From assembly GCF_030733845.1 (NCBI RefSeq), contig NZ_CP132311.1, positions 499,501 to 563,500 on the forward strand: a stretch of 64,000 bases of DNA. Reading direction: 5' to 3'. The position numbers were made by a program, and so were the translations under genes. This DNA is from Shinella zoogloeoides. GTDB lineage: Bacteria; Pseudomonadota; Alphaproteobacteria; Rhizobiales; Rhizobiaceae. Shown here piece by piece: positions 60,615 to 64,000 of the stretch (positions within the stretch are counted from its first letter, which is position 1; every line of letters begins with the position of its first letter). Below the pieces are notes generated by a model. The model was not told where the DNA came from, ran no database searches, and saw nothing but the letters and a program-made list of their open reading frames with translations.

Positions 60615-62783
60615 ATGAGACATACCGGCACGATCATCCTGTGGGCGCTCGTCTCCGCTCTCGTGATCCTCGTGATCACCCTGCCCATCAATCTCCAGAC
60701 CCAGCTCATCGCGAGCATCGCCGTCGTGACCTTCATGGCGGTGATCAAGGTGCTGCGCGCCGAGGGCATCTGGCGGCTCATCGCGCTCGCCTTCGGCACC
60801 GCGGTCGTGCTGCGCTACGTCTACTGGCGCACGACGAGCACGCTGCCGCCGCTGAACCAGCTCGAGAACTTCATTCCCGGCTTCCTGCTCTATCTTGCCG
60901 AAATGTACAGCGTGATGATGCTGGCGCTCAGCCTCTTTGTCGTCGCCATGCCCCTGCCGCCGCGCAAGAGCCGCACGGCAGAGCAGGGCAGGCTGCCCTC
61001 CGTCGATGTCTACGTGCCGACCTACAACGAGGACATGGGGCTTCTCGCCAATACGCTCGCTGCCGCAAAGGCGATGGACTATCCCGCCGACAAGCTCACC
61101 GTCTGGCTGCTCGATGACGGCGGCACGGAGCAGAAGCGCAACGCCGCGGCTGTGGTGGAGGCCCAGACGGCCGAGGCGCGGCACCGCGAATTGCAGGCCC
61201 TCTGCCGCGATCTCGGCGTCAACTACCTCACCCGCGCGCGCAACGAGCACGCCAAGGCCGGCAACCTCAACAACGGCATGCAGCACTCGACCGGCGATCT
61301 GATCGCCGTCTTCGACGCCGACCACGCGCCGGCGCGCGATTTCCTGCGCGAGACCGTCGGTTACTTCGCCGACGATCCCAAGCTCTTCCTCGTCCAGACG
61401 CCGCACTTCTTCCTCAATCCCGACCCGCTGGAGCGGAACCTGCGGACCTTCGAGACCATGCCGAGCGAGAACGAGATGTTCTACGGCATCATCCAGCGCG
61501 GTCTCGACAAGTGGAACGCCGCCTTCTTCTGCGGCTCGGCGGCGGTGCTGCGGCGCACGGCGCTCAACGAGGCGGGCGGCTTCAGCGGCCTTTCCATCAC
61601 CGAGGACTGCGAGACGGCGCTGGCGCTGCATTCACGCGGCTGGAACAGCGTCTATGTCGACAAGCCGCTGATCGCCGGCCTGCAGCCCGCCACCTTCGCC
61701 AGCTTCATCGGCCAGCGCAGCCGCTGGGCGCAGGGCATGATGCAGATCCTGCGCTTCCGCTTCCCGCTCCTGAAGCGCGGCCTCACCCTGCCGCAGCGCC
61801 TCTGCTACATGTCCTCGACGCTGTTCTGGCTCTTCCCGTTCCCGCGCACGATCTTCCTCTTCGCGCCGCTCTTCTATCTGTTCTTCGATCTCGAAATCTT
61901 CACGGCGTCCGGCGGCGAGTTCCTCGGCTATACGCTCGCCTATATGCTCGTGAACCTGATGATGCAGAACTACCTCTACGGCTCGTTCCGCTGGCCGTGG
62001 ATCTCGGAACTCTACGAATATGTGCAGAGCGTGCATCTTCTGCCGGCCGTCGTCTCGGTCATGCTCAACCCCACCAAGCCGACCTTCAAGGTCACGGCCA
62101 AGGACGAATCGATCCGGGTGGCGCGGCTGTCCGAAATCAGCCGGCCGTTCTTCGTCATCTTCGCCGTGCTGTTCATCGCCTTCCTGATGAGCGTCTACCG
62201 CTTCTACTCCGAGCCGTACAAGGCGGACGTGACCTTCGTCGTCGGCGGCTGGAACCTCCTGAACCTCATCATCGCCGGCTGCGCCCTCGGCGTCGTCTCC
62301 GAGCGCAGCGAGCGGGCGGCGAGCCGGCGCGTCACCATCAAGCGCCGCTGCACCTTCATCGCCGAGGGGCGTGAATACCCCGCCACGCTGGAGAACGTCT
62401 CGGCCAATGGCGCGCGCGTGCAGGTATTCGGGCTGGAAGGTGAGGCGCAGACGGGCAGCCGCGCTGAACTGCGCTTCACGCCCTATGGGGGCGATCACGA
62501 GGAAGTCTTGCCGGTCGATATCCGCAATGTCGAAAATCTCGGCAATGTCGTCGCCATCGGCTGCCGTTTCATGCCCGAAGAGGCCCGGCACCATTCGCTG
62601 GTCGCCGACCTCATCTTCGCGAACTCCAACCAGTGGAGCGATTTCCAGGTCTCGCGCCGCTACAACCCCGGCCTGCTGCGCGGATCGCTCTGGTTCCTCG
62701 GCGTCGCGGTCTACCAGACGAGCCGCGGCCTGCTCTATTTCCTGCGGAGCTTCGGCGGCGGCAAGAAGGAGGCCGCACCGTGA
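60615..62783 (+). CDS. bcsA: Cellulose synthase catalytic subunit BcsA
   Basis: A 722-residue polytopic GT2 enzyme. Membrane segments near the N-terminus (about 5-60, 90-115) are followed by the catalytic loop: Asp167 in LLDDGGT, Asp234 and Asp236 in FDADHAP, Asp331 in TEDCETAL, and the Q-x-x-R-W acceptor motif at 367-371 (QRSRWAQG). Later helices (about 395-560) and a C-terminal PilZ domain (about 570-665) contain RRVTIKRRC and NVSANGARV, the two parts of the c-di-GMP site (RxxxR and NxSxxG). It polymerises UDP-glucose into beta-1,4-glucan and moves the chain across the inner membrane when c-di-GMP binds. It overlaps bcsB by 4 bases (GTGA). Confidence 0.95.
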   Translation: MRHTGTIILWALVSALVILVITLPINLQTQLIASIAVVTFMAVIKVLRAEGIWRLIALAFGTAVVLRYVYWRTTSTLPPLNQLENFIPGFLLYLAEMYSVMMLALSLFVVAMPLPPRKSRTAEQGRLPSVDVYVPTYNEDMGLLANTLAAAKAMDYPADKLTVWLLDDGGTEQKRNAAAVVEAQTAEARHRELQALCRDLGVNYLTRARNEHAKAGNLNNGMQHSTGDLIAVFDADHAPARDFLRETVGYFADDPKLFLVQTPHFFLNPDPLERNLRTFETMPSENEMFYGIIQRGLDKWNAAFFCGSAAVLRRTALNEAGGFSGLSITEDCETALALHSRGWNSVYVDKPLIAGLQPATFASFIGQRSRWAQGMMQILRFRFPLLKRGLTLPQRLCYMSSTLFWLFPFPRTIFLFAPLFYLFFDLEIFTASGGEFLGYTLAYMLVNLMMQNYLYGSFRWPWISELYEYVQSVHLLPAVVSVMLNPTKPTFKVTAKDESIRVARLSEISRPFFVIFAVLFIAFLMSVYRFYSEPYKADVTFVVGGWNLLNLIIAGCALGVVSERSERAASRRVTIKRRCTFIAEGREYPATLENVSANGARVQVFGLEGEAQTGSRAELRFTPYGGDHEEVLPVDIRNVENLGNVVAIGCRFMPEEARHHSLVADLIFANSNQWSDFQVSRRYNPGLLRGSLWFLGVAVYQTSRGLLYFLRSFGGGKKEAAP

Positions 62784-64000
62784 CGCGCCTTCGCAAGCTG
62801 CCGCTCCTCGGCCTCGCGCTCGCCCTGTCCGCCTCCGTCGCCTTCGCGCAGGAGCCCAGCGTGCCCTTCGACATGTCGGGCGAACGCCCGGCCGTCGAGA
62901 CGAAGCCCGCGACGGGCGGCGACCAGCCCGTTACCACGCAGACGAGGGAGCCGGAGAAGAAGGCGGCGACGCCCGACACCACCGCGCGGCGCTACATCAT
63001 TCCGGCCGCATCCCTGCTGCTGGAAGGGGAGGTCGCCAGCCAGTCCTTCCCGGTCTTCCTCACCAAGCAGCAGGCGACGAGCGCCACCGCGATCAGCCTC
63101 GGCTATTCCAACGCCGTCGTGATCGCGCCTGAATCCTCCAGGCTCACCGTCATCGTCAACGACGCCGTCGTCGGCGAACTCCCCGTGCAATCGGCGGAGG
63201 GGACCAGGGACGTCCGCTTCGAGATACCCGCGGGCCTGCTGCGGCCCGGCATCAACCGGGTGACGTTCAATGCCGTACAGCGCCACAGGACCGACTGCAC
63301 GATCCGTTCGACCTACGATCTGTGGACGGCGATCGACCCCGCGCGCACCTTCCTCACGGTCGAGGCCGATCCGAGCGGCCGGTTGCTTACGACCGACGAC
63401 ATCGCCGCCATCGGCCTCGGCCCGACGGGCCAGACGAAATTCGTCATGGTCGTGCCGGAAATGGGCCAGCCCGCCGCCACCAACGCGCTGATGCGGCTGA
63501 GCCAGGGCCTTTCGCTGATGGCGAAGATGCCCAACCAGACCTTCGACGTCGTCGACACCCTGCCGGCCAAGGCCGGGGCGGGCGAAATGACCGTGCTGGT
63601 CGGCACGGCCGGCGACCTTGCGGCGCTGCTGCCGGGCCTGCCCGCGACGGCGCGCTCTTCCGCCGTCGCCACCTTCGTCGACGCGCCGGCCGGCGACCGC
63701 AAGATCTTCGTCGTCAGCGGCCCGGACTGGCCGTCCATCGAGGGTGCGGTCGAGGGCATGGTCTCGCCCGTCGACCGGCCGATCGGCGTGACGCGCGAGG
63801 CGCTCAGCGTGCGCCAACGCAACGCAGCGGACATGCCGCTCCTGACCGGCGAGACGTCGCTGACCTTCGCCGCGCTCGGCGTGCGCACCGGCGAATTCAG
63901 CGGCCGGCGCTTCCGTACCGGCTTCGATATCGGCATCCCCTCGGATTTCTACGCCGATGCCTATGGCGAAGCGATGCTGCTGCTCGATGCGGCCTATTCC
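62780..64000 (+). CDS. bcsB: Cellulose synthase periplasmic subunit BcsB, 3' end cut by the window
   Basis: A GTG at 62780, preceded by aaggaggccgcacc, opens a frame that runs off the right edge (407 codons seen). There is a signal peptide (LLGLALALSASVAFAQ) and a Pro/Thr-rich linker. The BcsB carbohydrate-binding and flavodoxin-like domains show SFPVFLTKQQATSATAI, LGYSNAVVIAPESSRLTVIV, GINRVTFNAVQRHRTDCT and DLWTAIDPARTFL. It guides the glucan through the periplasm and holds BcsA by a C-terminal anchor lying outside the window. It is translationally coupled to bcsA. Confidence 0.93.
   Translation, partial: MTRLRKLPLLGLALALSASVAFAQEPSVPFDMSGERPAVETKPATGGDQPVTTQTREPEKKAATPDTTARRYIIPAASLLLEGEVASQSFPVFLTKQQATSATAISLGYSNAVVIAPESSRLTVIVNDAVVGELPVQSAEGTRDVRFEIPAGLLRPGINRVTFNAVQRHRTDCTIRSTYDLWTAIDPARTFLTVEADPSGRLLTTDDIAAIGLGPTGQTKFVMVVPEMGQPAATNALMRLSQGLSLMAKMPNQTFDVVDTLPAKAGAGEMTVLVGTAGDLAALLPGLPATARSSAVATFVDAPAGDRKIFVVSGPDWPSIEGAVEGMVSPVDRPIGVTREALSVRQRNAADMPLLTGETSLTFAALGVRTGEFSGRRFRTGFDIGIPSDFYADAYGEAMLLLDAAYS

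Overview
The window looks like a chromosomal segment of a GC-rich alphaproteobacterium of the family Rhizobiaceae (Rhizobium, Ensifer, Shinella or a relative; the genus cannot be settled by eye). The evidence is the gene content: a rhizobial rhamnose locus (rhaRSTPQUK divergent from rhaDI), an rkp-type K-antigen locus with a giant fatty-acid-synthase-like RkpA, a bcsN-bcsA-bcsB cellulose start, a DUF982 protein, and intergenic palindromes of rhizobial type. No rRNA gene, complete tRNA gene or CRISPR array was found.

Layout. 1-4611 is accessory and partly decayed: a truncated ORF, a DUF1905 protein, a methylenetetrahydrofolate-reductase fragment, a siderophore-interacting-protein fragment cut at the same point as an oppositely oriented repeat protein, and one intact gene for a TIR-like protein (2858-4162) that is a candidate immune effector. 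This region ends at a degraded copy of the 3' part of tRNA-fMet (4571-4611) followed by a hairpin, which looks like the scar of an integrative element. An IS3-family element with a broken transposase (4705-5912) follows.

5941-16665 is amino-acid or amine metabolism: a LysR regulator, divergent from a five-gene branched-chain-type ABC transporter (livKGFHM) that continues into a GMC alcohol dehydrogenase and a 3-hydroxyisobutyrate-dehydrogenase-like enzyme. Next come a relic of a serine beta-lactamase-like hydrolase and an ornithine cyclodeaminase plus arginase pair facing an Lrp/AsnC regulator. 17233-25817 holds an unknown membrane protein, a large autotransporter with 69-residue repeats, small envelope proteins, and a phospholipase D / LPG-synthase-TM / endonuclease-phosphatase trio that recalls E. 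coli ybhP-clsB-ybhN.

26074-40148 is the K-antigen (rkp) locus in the order U-I-J-A-G-H. A minus-strand set follows (MarR regulator, periplasmic protein, redoxin, MOSC protein), then prmB, an RsuA-type pseudouridine synthase and a DUF982 protein. 45398-48629 is a MacAB-type efflux pair. 48616-59483 is the complete rhamnose regulon: RhaR, the RhaSTPQ importer, mutarotase RhaU and kinase RhaK run leftward, while aldolase/dehydrogenase RhaD and isomerase RhaI run rightward. The two arms share a control region with an inverted pair of 16-bp sites. The window closes with bcsN, bcsA and the first part of bcsB, so three surface-polymer or surface-adhesion systems (K-antigen, cellulose, autotransporter) lie within about 45 kb.
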